From: Eurosta solidaginis | Taxonomy: Eukaryota > Arthropoda > Insecta > Diptera > Tephritidae | Direction: 5' to 3' | DNA: 64,000 nucleotides | NCBI RefSeq assembly: GCF_040869045.1 | Contig: NC_090319.1 | Span: 385,531,601 to 385,595,600 of the forward strand | Shown here: positions 36,665 to 46,522 of the stretch, in pieces | How positions within the stretch are numbered: the stretch's first letter is position 1 | Layout: the number at the start of each line of letters is the position of its first letter | Made by a program: the position numbers and the translations under genes | Notes under the pieces: model-generated | Database searches by the model: none | What the model was told of the DNA's origin: nothing | What the model saw: the letters and a program-made list of their open reading frames with translations, nothing else

Positions 36665-37680
36665 CTTACTTACTTACTTAATTGGCGCTTAACCGTCTAA
36701 ACGGTTATGGCCGTCCAACAAGGCGCGCCAGTCGCTCCTTCGCTCCGCCAACCGGCGCCAATTGGTCACACCAAGGGAGTTTAAATCGTTTTCCACCTGG
36801 TCCTTCCAACGGAGTGGGGGCCGCCCTCTACCTCTGCTTCCATACGCGGGTTCCGATAGAAACACTTTCTTGGCCGGAGCATCATCTTTCATTCGCATAA
36901 CATGGCCTAGCCAGCGCAGCCGCTGCGTTTTAATTCGCTGGACTATGTTGATGTCTGCGTATAGCTCGTACAGCTCATCATTAAATCTTCTTCGGTACTC
37001 GCCCACGCCAACGCGTAGAGGTCCATAAATCTTTCGAAGAACTTTTCTCTCGAACTCTCCCAAAGCCGCTTCATCTGCTGTTGTCATGGTCCATGCTTCT
37101 GCCCCATATAGCAGGACGGGTACGATAAGTGACTTGTAGAGTATGATTTTCGTTCGCCGAGAGAGGACTTTACTTTTCAATTGCCTACCTAGTCCAAAGT
37201 AGCATTTGTTGGCAAGATTGATTCTTCGCTGGATTTCAGTGCCGATGTTGTTGCTAGTGTTGATGCTGGTTCCCAAATAAACGAAGTCTTTTACTATTTC
37301 GAAATTATGGCTGCCAACAGTAGCGTGGTTGCCAAGGCACGTATGCGCTGACTCTTTGCTAGATGACAGCAGGTACTTCGTTTTGTCCTCATTCATCATC
37401 AAACCCATCTTTAACGCTTCTTTTTCCAGTTTGGAGTAAGCAGAACTAACAGCGCGGGTGTTTAGGCCGATGATATCAATGTCATCAGCATATGCCAGTA
37501 ATTGCACGCTTTTATAGTATATTGTTCCAGTGCGGTTAAGTTCTGCAGCTAGTATAATTTTCTCCAGCATCTAATTAAAGAAATCACACGATATGGGGTC
37601 ACCCTGTCTGAAACTTCGTTTAGTTTCGAAAGGCTCGGAGAGGTCCTTCCCAATTCTGATTGAGCTGATGAAGAATTTCT
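36665..37680 (-). pseudogene. RTE-clade LINE, 5' truncated, one in-frame stop
   Basis: On the minus strand the frame reads RIGKDLSEPFETKRSFRQG, DPISCDFFN, then TAG (37571-37573), then an open stretch of 293 codons to 36689 with the reverse transcriptase catalytic motif LAYADDIDIIG and VYLGTSIN, LYKSLIVPVLLYGAEAW and LRWLGHVMRMKDDAPAKK. This is the arrangement of RTE-type endonuclease/reverse transcriptases. The 3' tail is a short (TAAG)n microsatellite (36665-36681), typical of RTE. Only the single stop interrupts the part that is present, so it is a fairly young 5'-truncated insertion. It lies about 290 bp upstream of the V-ATPase D-like start on the same strand. Confidence 0.85.
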
Positions 37681-37794
37681 ATTGTACCAAATTTGCTGCC
37701 TTCACAGAAACCGTGTGTCCGCGAATTAAAAACCATTCCTTGTGGAAGCGTCGCCCACCTCTGGGCCGTTCTAGGGTGACGTTACATATTTCTC

Positions 37795-38475
37795 TATTTT
37801 ATGCACGTGCAGCTTTTTTGCTCTTGGGGTAATTTCTACAAAGTTGCTGATTTGTTCTATCTCTTCCTGGTTAGTCAGCATTTTTGCTGTAACATTCTCG
37901 ACGGTGATTTGGCCGACTTTTAGCTTGAGCTTGCGTTTAAAATCGTCCTCCTCTGATTCACCGTAAACGCATTTGGAACCTTCGGCATTTTTTATTGTGT
38001 ATGAATATTTTTTGAAGAAGCCAAGTCCAGAGAGAATTTTGGTAACATAGCATGTAATTTACCGCACCAAAGCTTCTGGTGCTGCATGCTTCAGGTTTTG
38101 TGTTAAACTGTTCGTTTTCCTATTGACTTGCATGCGATCTTGACCCGTCTGCCATTTTTTCCAATAATTTTCATTTTTTCAGTGTTAATAGGTCGATAGG
38201 GTTGCTCCGGTAGTCACTTGTACGGCTGGTCCTTACACACTGTGATAAGCGGAAGCTACTCTTAGAGCTGCTGTGCGCTGTACAGATGTTAGAACCTTCT
38301 TCTTCAGAAGCGTGTGTGCCCACAGTTCGGAACCGTACAGTAACATGAATAGGGTGATGCCCATCAGTAGCTTCCTCTTGCTTTTTGTTGGTCCTACGAT
38401 GTTTGCTATAAACCTGCCTAGCAACAGTACCCATTTAGATGCTTTCTCAGTCGCGTGTTGAACTTGTGCCAATTA
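37795..38475 (-). pseudogene. R1-type LINE, C-terminal fragment
   Basis: The minus strand reads VGPTKSKRKLLMGITLFMLL, YGSELWAHTLLKKK, VQRTAALRVASAYHSV, then after frameshifts KILSGLGFFKKYSYT and KVGQITVENVTAKMLTNQEE, ending near 37800. These blocks are the usual end of R1-clade reverse transcriptase proteins. The Cys/His knuckle is deleted. Confidence 0.7.
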
Positions 38476-38945
38476 TGTATATCCGAAGTTTTACTCTTAA
38501 TAGTTAACTATATTCTCTGATGTTATATTTCCGGAGAAGGGTTCAAAGTTAACTTCTAGCGGTACATGCTTTTTTGTTCAAAGTATCAACTCGGTTTTTT
38601 CTGCTGCCAACTGGGCTGCCTGGACTCGCGGCATTCCTTTGCGCGTGTTATTACCTGATTATGCTTTAGGCATGTTTCTTATGTATTTCGAGATGTAATG
38701 AGTGCGGTTATGTCGTATCTGTTCCTATTTCTGACGTTTTTGTCTTCTTTAGTTTTCTATTGACGGAGATGTTATCGTTATAGTCAAAACTAATCGATCA
38801 GAAAGCCCAGATTCCTCCCAGAATTGAATCTCTTACAAAGCCCCATGTTTCCGATCTATGAATTCATTTCATCATAGTCTTCTACTGAGGCTCGCCAACA
38901 CGGCTTGGACAGCTGGGATGCCTCGATTCTGTAATTTGCGGCTTC

Positions 38946-39310
38946 TGTTGTTGTTGTTGTTGTAGCGATAAGGACACTTATCACTGCTGACGGTCCTTTA
39001 CCAGATGCATATCCGATACGTTGCGGTACCAAACCCGACCATCTCGGGAACTACTTGGTACGACCACATGCGATCTTCTAGGCCATACCGCCCTCCCACC
39101 CACAGATCCATGAGGAGTTCGGGGTCGCCAGAGCCTCGGCTTTTAATGAAATAGGATTCGCCACGGATAGGTGACGTTGACAATTGGGTTGGAGAAGGTA
39201 TATATTGTGCAGGCAACCCTTTGAAAGTGTTGCGCTAAAGAACGCTTTGAATCTATTTGGTATTTTAATCGCATCTTACGACAAGCATACCTACCCCGGG
39301 AATATTCTAA
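38946..39310 (-). mobile_element. AAC-tailed SINE-like repeat
   Basis: It ends on the minus strand with an (AAC)n tail (GTTGTTGTTGTTGTTGTAGC on plus). The body has TTTACCAGATGCATATCCG, ACCCGACCATCTCGGGAAC, GGGGTCGCCAGAGCCTCG, GACGTTGACAATTGG and a TACCTACCCCGGGAATATTC head. Other copies lie at 21838, 34923 and 40003. Whether it derives from a tRNA is unclear. Confidence 0.65.
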
Positions 39311-39487
39311 CCCCTAACCGGCTTCTCTCTTTCATTAGTATCAAACAGCACGAGCTGTTCTGGCTCGGTAGTTGGGAACAATCTATACTTTTCTTCTTAG
39401 TCTGAATAAGTAGAAGTTTTTATTACCCCGAATTGAATTTATTTCGGTACAGTTTTTCGATCAGAGATCAATCGACTAATTATTTGT

Positions 39488-39936
39488 GTGCTTTTACAAG
39501 GGAACAACCTTAGACCAACAAAGTTGCTTCTATCATTAAAAAGAGAGGACTGTAGACTCATTGCGAGTATTCTGACTGGATACTGCCTTCTGGCGTCACA
39601 TGCCTTTAAATTGGGCTTGGTCAGTGGTAGCAGATTTAGGAAGTGCGGGTTGGAGGAGGAAACGATCGAGCACGTTTTGTGGTCGTGCCCTGCGCTTGAC
39701 AGGCTAAGACTCCAGCTATTAGGCGTGATACAGCTGTCAGATCTAGAAGCAACAGGTGGCATAGATCCTAGAGAGCTTAGTATTTGCCAAGATGACGTAG
39801 ATATTTTATAACATGGTACCTTGGGGTTTGATAGGGGTTTTTAGTTTGGTCGTTAAATAAAATTCTGGTATCACTAAGACTCATTCGGTCTATGTGAGGT
39901 ACTTATGGACCGGCCAGTTTAACCTCACCTAACCCC
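39488..39936 (+). pseudogene. I-type LINE 3' end
   Basis: The frame reads LLLSLKREDCRLIASILTGY, ASHAFKLGLVSGSRFRKCG, EETIEHVLWSCPALDRLRLQ, then stops at 39809. About 125 bases of 3' UTR end in CTATGTGAGGTACTTATGGA and TTTAACCTCACCTAACC. Only the last part of the element is here. The same tail occurs near 52985-53045 and 18840-18880. Confidence 0.75.
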
Positions 39937-40002
39937 CTTTGATGGGATTTACCATCTTCTTCTTCTTCTAGCAATGAAGGTACCTACCGAAAGTTTTGGG
40001 TA

Positions 40003-40245
40003 GTGTTGTCGATGTTCGTGTTCTTTGTAAGCAACATTAAGTTGCTAGCCCGACCATCTCGCGAACGATTTAATACTAAATTTTTAGACCATCGTAGCTC
40101 ACCACCACCCCCTAGTTTCATGAGGAACTTCGAGACGTCAGAGCCTCTCATACTAAATATGTAAATGAAAGCTATGGAAATTTCTATTGCGCTTAACAAC
40201 CTCTTGAATTCCACAGGGTTTACCACCGTGTATATTTGAAAAAGG
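40003..40245 (-). repeat. AAC-tailed SINE-like repeat, diverged, tail lost
   Basis: GCCCGACCATCTCGCGAAC, TTTCATGAGGAACTTCGAGA and GTCAGAGCCTC keep the family order. Confidence 0.5.
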
Positions 40246-40249
40246 GGTA

Positions 40250-41355
40250 GATTTTACCGATTGCTAGCTTTTGCAGCTAGTTAAGACAGTCAAGTATGCA
40301 AAAGGCTACTCTCGTTAAATTTTCGGAGGCCCATGCTTTAGATCGTTTATTTTTATGTGTATGTGATCTCTGTGTGTTTGTTTTTTATACCTGTCAGATT
40401 ATAAGTTCGTATATTTGGTCTGAGATAGTTTTTAGTATTTCGTTCATTATTCTACCGTGTTTGTCGATTTCCATGTTTTCAAACATTTTCGGACGTCGAC
40501 TTTTAACTTGCGCTTGAAGAACGTCTGGACTGTTATAATAATACTTGCTTGGGAACATACATTTTCGAATATATGATTCACAAAGTTAGACTGTGGGATG
40601 TTGATTGAAATGTTTATATAAGGCTTCTGTTACAGAATCAATTTTATCGCCGATTATTTTACACGTCAAAAAGTCTAACAGAAAATCGACTCGTGTTAAA
40701 AATTTCAATTAAAAAACACAAAAAAAAAACTGCAAACGGACGATATTATTATACCTTTAAACATTCATAAAAGCATAAGTTTTCAAAAGAAAAATATATG
40801 TAACATATCCTTTCTTAAGCCAATTTTTCGTTAAGCTATGATGAAAATGTCTCAGTTGAATTGGTTATGATATGGTAATTGAGTCAATATAGGCTTTTTA
40901 TTAACGTCTGCGTCTACACATATGTAATCGTATTTTATTGCAAATTCCCTAAAGGACTTACCGGCACTTTTAAGCATATATCAACAGCGTACTTCCTGCC
41001 AAGAAATTTTAAAACACCCTCAACACTTCGCCAATACTTAAGCTTTTATTATTTACGGCTCTTTAATGGTTAAATGATTAAGTATCACAATCCCAAAAGA
41101 TGTTTGGCAAGACAATTTTCCACAAGCGAGACAAATAGCTATTAGAAAGAGAGCGCAGACAGCAAAGCAATTATTCATGGCCGCAGAGGAGGCATTGAAA
41201 ATAATAAGAAGAGCAGATTGTGAGTGGAATGAAATATGACTGGGAGATATGAAGATATTTATTCATCTTTCATATATCTTTATTAAGTCAAATGGTAACA
41301 ACCTTAGTGAGTAGACTACATGTTAACTTAGTACTAGTTTAACAATTTTAAAATG
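40250..41355. other. No gene recognised
   Basis: AT-rich. Short frames at 40296-40517 and 40879-41073 carry no motif. 41100-41240 has a charged stretch of unknown origin. Confidence 0.5.
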
Positions 41356-41359
41356 AGGT

Positions 41360-41965
41360 TTACTAAGATAAGTAATAAGACTTAATGCGTACCTTAAACA
41401 GAGACCTTGAAATGGCAAAGTCCAGATCAAAGCTTCTGGATAGGCGATTAAGTTCTACAATACGTCTTAGAAGAGGTGCGAACCTGAAGTTATTCGAACG
41501 CGGCACTTCAACGCTGAATGTACTGTGGAACCTGAGAGCTCTGTTAGGGACATTGAAAGTCAACTGCCCATGTAGTTCTGAACAGTCAATGGCACTGCAT
41601 ATTATGTCAAAAATAAACATTAAGTTTTGAACAAAACGTCTAACTTCAAGTTAGTTAGGGGATTAATTAGCAAAGTGTAGAGATTGAAGAGCAAATCTTA
41701 TGAACTTGCGCTGAATTCTTTCACTTCTTAAAGAGTGTGAAGAGTATATCAGATTCCAGATGGCTGAAGCATACTCTAGCTTTGAACGCACTAATGCATT
41801 GTATAGGATTTTCCGGGTATATGGGTCCTTGAAATCTTTAGCATATCGTCGCAAGAAAGCCAAGTCGGTATAAGCTTTGTGTGTATATTTGTGCGTAAGG
41901 AGTGAAGGAGAGGTGGAAGGGAGCGAGCGGGATGGATTACAAAAAGTTTTAAAATTCAAGAAAAA
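41360..41965 (-). pseudogene. Jockey/CR1-type LINE, last part of reverse transcriptase
   Basis: FLRRYAKDFKDPYTRKILYN, ALVRSKLEYASAIWNL and RSERIQRKFIRFALQSLHF are followed, after a frame change, by FNVPNRALRFHSTF, LLRRIVELNRLS and FDLDFAISRSLFKVRIKSY. This is the typical thumb-to-C-terminus of such proteins. No tail repeat was identified. Confidence 0.7.
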
Positions 41966-42019
41966 TTAAATTAGATATAACAATATGGACATTAAATATA
42001 ATTTTTTAAATCATATTTC

Positions 42020-42757
42020 AACTAAAAGATTTCTATGTGCGTGGGCGTGGTTCTAAACCGACTTCCTCCATTTTTAACACGCTTATATTAGCTCCGCTTG
42101 TATGCATGCTTGTTTGTAACTCTCTAGGCTAGGCGCGCAAAGGAGAGTTAGACCCATCTAGCGGAAATAATTGAAAACTCGCGGCGGTTGTTATATTACT
42201 CGCTTCAAAACGAGTTGTGCTTAATAGCTGAGAAACGAACCTTTGTGCTACGGTGCTATCAACATCAAATATCTAAGTGGATTGTAGATACTAAAACGGT
42301 GCTCTCAAGTACAACTCCGCTATTAAGTACAACTCGTTTTGTAGCGAGTAATTTAACCAGTGCCGCGAGTCTTCAATACTTGCCGCTAGATGGGTCTATC
42401 TCTCCTTTGTGCGCCTAGCCTAGAGAGTTACAAAAAAGCATACATACAAGTGAAGCTAATATAAGCGTGTTAAAAATTGGCCATGGTTATCGCCCGATTT
42501 TTTAAATGTTATACAGGGATGAGAGATAAGTGGTAATGAATCCACGTACCGAGTTTCACTAAAAGAGCTCAAAATTTAATCGAATTATCGTGGTTACGTC
42601 CCGACGGACTGTCGGATAGCTTAAGGAATTTCTATTTTCACCCAAATCACTTTTATATAGGAAGGTCAATAAAGATCTTCACTAGCTGATACCGTTACGA
42701 TTACCGTTATGCGAAAAAAATTAATATACTGTGCGAGCTTTACTCAGCTAAGTATAA
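42020..42757 (-). mobile_element. Helentron-like right-end fragment split by a hairpin element
   Basis: GTGCGTGGGCGTGGTTC at about 42037 and, beyond the hairpin, GTTATCGTGGTTACGTCCCGA then GCTTTACTCAGCTAAGTATA are diverged forms of the right part of the family. The 42068-42480 hairpin lies between them. Confidence 0.5.
42068..42480. mobile_element. Long hairpin / foldback MITE (about 413 bp)
   Basis: The two halves are inverted copies over nearly the whole length. The left arm starts TTTTTAACACGCTTATATTA and has CCCATCTAGCGG and AAAACGAGTTGTGCTTAATAG; the right arm mirrors these (CCGCTAGATGGG, CTATTAAGTACAACTCGTTT, TAATATAAGCGTGTTAAAAA). The loop is roughly 42240-42300. A piece of the same family is visible near 26132-26165 (ACTGCCGCTAGATGGGTCTC). 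Confidence 0.75.
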
Positions 42758-43431
42758 TAAAAGTGAAAAAGTTATTTATGAAAATTAATGAAAATTTAAT
42801 AACACATTTTCCGCAGCTGCCAACAAATTTCTTTGACCTTCCCGCCATTCCTACTTATTTACTTCATCTTATCTTGGTGTTCATATATCCATCAACAATT
42901 CATTCCTGCAATATTTCCTTGCATTTTAGTTTCCGACTAGCTGTCCTCCAAACAGCCAAAAAGCCACAGCTTCACTGTCATTTCGTATCAGCTGCATTCG
43001 TTTTCTTGTCCAAATTTAAGCTTCATTTTTATTACCAATCAGCGAAAAGTCGCACTGCTGGCATTTATATGCAGACATTAAAAAAATATTCTAGTTTATC
43101 TTGTACACAAACCACATTCATATATATACATACATACATATGTACTACCGAGTAGGCATTCTGTTACTGGACTAGTTTGAATGTAATCGCATATTAACTA
43201 GTGTAGAGGTGGTAACTCTAAAAATATGAATGTTCAGGGTCTTATGGTCTTGCATGGAGAAATGTTCAGTGATGAGAAATGTTTCTGGGCTAAATCTTTT
43301 AAGAAGAGACACTTTTTCGGGACAAACAATTTCCTTATATTGATCATTTGCTTTATTATTGCTTATGAATGTAAAGGTTGTATATTTTTATACTAATGGA
43401 AAACTAATGGCAGAAGTACTGTATTACGACG

Positions 43432-43471
43432 CACAGTGTTTCGTGTAGAACAAGCTAGCTGGACAAAAACA
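43432..43471 (+). repeat. Left Transib TIR with RSS-like layout
   Basis: Heptamer CACAGTG (43432-43438), spacer of 24 bases, then ACAAAAACA (43463-43471). The vertebrate recombination signal is CACAGTG, 23 bases, ACAAAAACC, so the heptamer is exact and the nonamer differs at one position. The right TIR has the same heptamer and spacer but ACAAAATTA. Confidence 0.8.
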
Positions 43472-43954
43472 AAGTTCTTATTCCAAGAAAAGTATAATGA
43501 GAAATGAAAGAAAACAAACAAAATAACGGAATATTTGTGCTCTTTTTAAGATTTTTGCTCATATATATTGAGTAATTGAAGTAAGAAGGCAGGAGTGGCC
43601 GTAAAATGCATTGATTAATTTGCAAAATTCTTGTTGAATATTAAGATTCATATTTCTTTAAGTGAACACTTTTACATAATTTTTTTGATGGATTCTAAGC
43701 TCGAAGGTAAGTAAAATTTTTTAATAGTAATTCTTTCATAATTAGAGTATTTTCAATATATTTAACATTCCGTTATTAAGAAGAAAAGGCACTTTTTCCC
43801 TATATTTTTAACTTTAGGGCAAAAAAGTTACATACATCCGCGGACATCCGGACTTAATTTTACATATGTTATAGTCGCAAGTATTCTCTAATAGTCGAAA
43901 GAAAAAACCATTGTTAATTCTTTGCACATCTATTTTAAATTTTTTTTTTGCAGA

Positions 43955-44817
43955 TTTAGTTATCTCTACATATCAAATAGGATGTATGCACGTACCAGCT
44001 CCGACGAGATATTTGAACCTTTAAAGCTGATCTACAAACGGCAAAACCAGTTCCCTGGTACAGGGAACAAACACGTAGCCATAAAACATACAAAAATGAA
44101 CGCGCAAGGTCAACAAGAGCACACCAAAAGCAAAAAGGCGAAGATCATTGACTTCAACCTGCCACAACCTACCGCACCAGTCACCAAGGCATAAAAACAG
44201 GTACATACAATGGATTGATGAAGATAAACCAAAACCAGGTTTCGGCAATACCAATGACGGCAACACTGCTCGTAGGTTTTTCGAAAATTCTGAGGCTAGT
44301 GCTGAGATTACGGGATTGGATATAACGCTCATCAAAAGGTTCGACACTCTCCATCGCGCATTAGCATCTGGGTACAATATAAATATCCAAAGATTTGAAA
44401 AATTTGCGGTCGAGACTAAAAAACTATACATAGATCTCTATCCATGATTTAGTATGCCTGTTACAGTTCATAAATTCTTAGTGCATAGTACTGAAATTAT
44501 AAAATCAGCAATTTTACCTATTGGTCAACTTTCCGAGGAAGCACAGGAAGCCCGTAACAAAGATTTGAGACGATTCAGGGATTATAACACACAAAAGCAG
44601 ACGCGTGAAGCCACGAATAGAGATCTTATGAATATGTTGCTTATAACATCGGATCCTTTAGTTAACAGTTTTAGGGAGATACCTAAGAAAAAATGTAAAA
44701 GTCTGACTTCAGGAGTCAATAAATACCCCAGTTGTTTCAAGCTTTCACAGTAGTGTTGCTGATGCTCATGACTATTCCACAAGTGACTCATCCAATGAAA
44801 GTGATGATAGCGAATAA
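43955..44817 (+). pseudogene. Transib-like transposase remnant (N- and C-terminal parts, several breaks)
   Basis: A short amino-terminal piece runs from 43955 to 44194 after a strong TTTTTTTTTGCAG acceptor (CAG at 43951-43953). A possible first exon with ATG at 43688 ends at a GTAAGT donor at 43707, but joining these two does not keep the longer open frame. The carboxy-terminal domain begins near 44200 with WIDEDKPKPGFG and NTARRFFENS, then continues through PVTVHKFLVHST, LPIGQLSEEAQEARNKD and TSDPLV. This sequence type is the well-conserved end of Transib transposases, homologous to the RAG1 core; that family match is from recognition, not a search. Breaks: TGA at 44445-44447 lies in frame just before the PVTVHK block, at a place where the family usually has Trp, and a frameshift near 44700-44755 separates the acidic Ser/Asp/Glu tail, which ends at 44817. 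The protein cannot be made whole. Confidence 0.75.
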
Positions 44818-45516
44818 TAACATAATTATAAAAGATTACCTACCCTATAACTTTTTGTTGGATCAGGTTTTATTCAATTTAAATCTATTGTCTTTTCTAC
44901 TTTGTATGATACTTTACTTTTAAGTTTTTGTAATAAGTAATTTTGACATAATTAATTTAATTATTTACAATGTTATTATTATTATTGTAATTCAGTTTTA
45001 CATTCCTGACTGGTACTATAAAATAATTCTGTAAAAATTGTATTGCCAGGATAAATACTCAAATAAATACAAAATATGTATGTACATATGTACAGTCACT
45101 CACATAAATAAGTAGACAACCCCTTTTGGACAATTCTTACAATTTTCGCTTTCGCAAATTTATTTTAACTAATTTCCCATAAGAAAATTTGTCACGATCT
45201 ATAACAAAAACTAAATTATATTTAAAAAATTTGACGAATTTTCATAAAAAATTTTAATTTTTTTTCCGAATTTTTAGAATTTTTTAGAGTATTGAGATTT
45301 GTATTCCATTCAATTTAAGTACAATAAAGTAATATTCTTAAGTCCTTTAAATTTTTTTTGATCTATGTCACTTACTCACATGAGTTACTGTATATGAAAT
45401 AAGCAAATGTATGCATATGAAGTAAAATTTTGGAAAAAAAAAAGAACATATGGCTGAAAAAAATGACGTAGTTGTAATAAATGACTGCATATGAAACGGA
45501 AAATCTCATAAAATAA

Positions 45517-45553
45517 TTTTGTCCAGCTAGCTTGTTCTACACGAAACACTGTG
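45517..45553 (-). repeat. Right Transib TIR
   Basis: This is the inverse copy of the left terminus, identical over 37 bases, ending CACTGTG at 45553. It is followed by the CGACG target duplicate at 45554-45558. Confidence 0.85.
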
Positions 45554-45599
45554 CGACGGTCCACAGAACATTACCATATCACAGAAAGAGCCGGTCGTA

Positions 45600-46015
45600 T
45601 CCAAAGATAATAGTACGGGCACCGTAACTAAATAAAATCATAACCGTAACCGTAAATGAAGATGTCATAGCGTTTTCCATTACAATAATCTGAACCATAA
45701 CTGTAGCCTTATTCGTAAGCGCAATTTTATCCAAATTTTTGCCCTAATCGATATCGAAACCATATTCATATGCCTAACCATGACCATTACCATAACCATA
45801 ATCATAACCAAAATCATAACCGTAATTATAACCGCAACCATAACCATAATCCTATCAAAAACATTCGAAACTGATATAGTAAGCGTTGTCGTAATCATAA
45901 CTGTAACCGTAAATGCGGTTGCAAACTGTAGTCCTAGCCGTTGTCATAAACGGAACAATAACGGTAACCGTACTCATAATTGTAACCGTAAACATAAAGT
46001 CAATAAAAATAAAAA
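45600..46015. repeat. Degenerate hexamer satellite (CATAAC / CGTAAC)n
   Basis: Repeated AACCATAACCATAATCATAA-type sequence. It resumes at 46380-46412 (AGTAACCGTTACCGTAAC) beyond the SINE, so the SINE inserted into the tract. It starts about 45 bases after the Transib. Confidence 0.85.
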
Positions 46016-46021
46016 ATAAAT

Positions 46022-46372
46022 GTAAGGCGCGATAACCTCCGAAGAGATCTTAGGCCTAACTTCTCTTCCAATTTGCATCGTGCCCTTTTTAATTTTTCCT
46101 ACAAATTGGCGGGACGGGACCTACTTGTTTTATGCCGACTCCGAACGGCATCTGCAAGGCAGATGAGTTTTCACTGAGAGCTTTTCATGGCACTCAAATA
46201 CACTCGGTGTGCTTGCCAAACACTGCAGAGGGGCGACCCCGCTTAGAAAAATTTTCTTCTAATTGAAAAACCTTGTTTCTAAAATTTTGATGTTGCTTTG
46301 CCCAGGACGTGAACCCAGGATCTTCGGTGTGGTAGGCGGAGCACGCTACCATCACACCACGGCGCCGCAGGA
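46022..46372 (-). mobile_element. tRNA-derived SINE, near full length
   Basis: The minus-strand head is GCCGTGGTGTGATGGTAGCG (A-box type) followed by CCTGGGTTCACGTCC (B-box type), then GGCAAAGCAACATCAAAATTT, GGGGTCGCCCCTC, CATGAAAAGCTCTCAGTGAA, ATCTGCCTTGCAGATGCCGT and GTTATCGCGCCTTAC at the 3' end. It sits inside a hexanucleotide tract that resumes on its other side. Confidence 0.8.
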
Positions 46373-46522
46373 GGTGTGCCATAATAGTAACCGTTACCGT
46401 AACATTATTATTATAAATTTAATCATAACTGAAACCAGAACTTTAGCGGGTTCCGCGTAACTTGCTGAATTCCCCAACTGCGAGTAGAGATGTATAGTAA
46501 GAATTTGGGCAACATGAAAAAA

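Larger units (their letters stand above)
43432..45553 (+). mobile_element. Transib-like DNA transposon with perfect 37-bp TIRs, internally deleted
   Basis: The two ends are inverted repeats identical over 37 bases, starting CACAGTGTTTCGTG at 43432 and mirrored at 45553. Both sides are flanked by the 5-bp direct repeat CGACG (43427-43431 and 45554-45558). CACAGTG-like termini and a 5-bp GC-rich target duplication are known features of Transib, the superfamily related to RAG1. Transposase remnants lie inside at 43955-44817. The element is about 2.1 kb, shorter than autonomous Transibs (roughly 3-4 kb), and lacks the middle of the transposase. From 44818 to the right terminus there is only AT-rich non-coding sequence. 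The perfect TIRs suggest relatively recent mobilisation, probably by a transposase supplied elsewhere. Confidence 0.85.
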
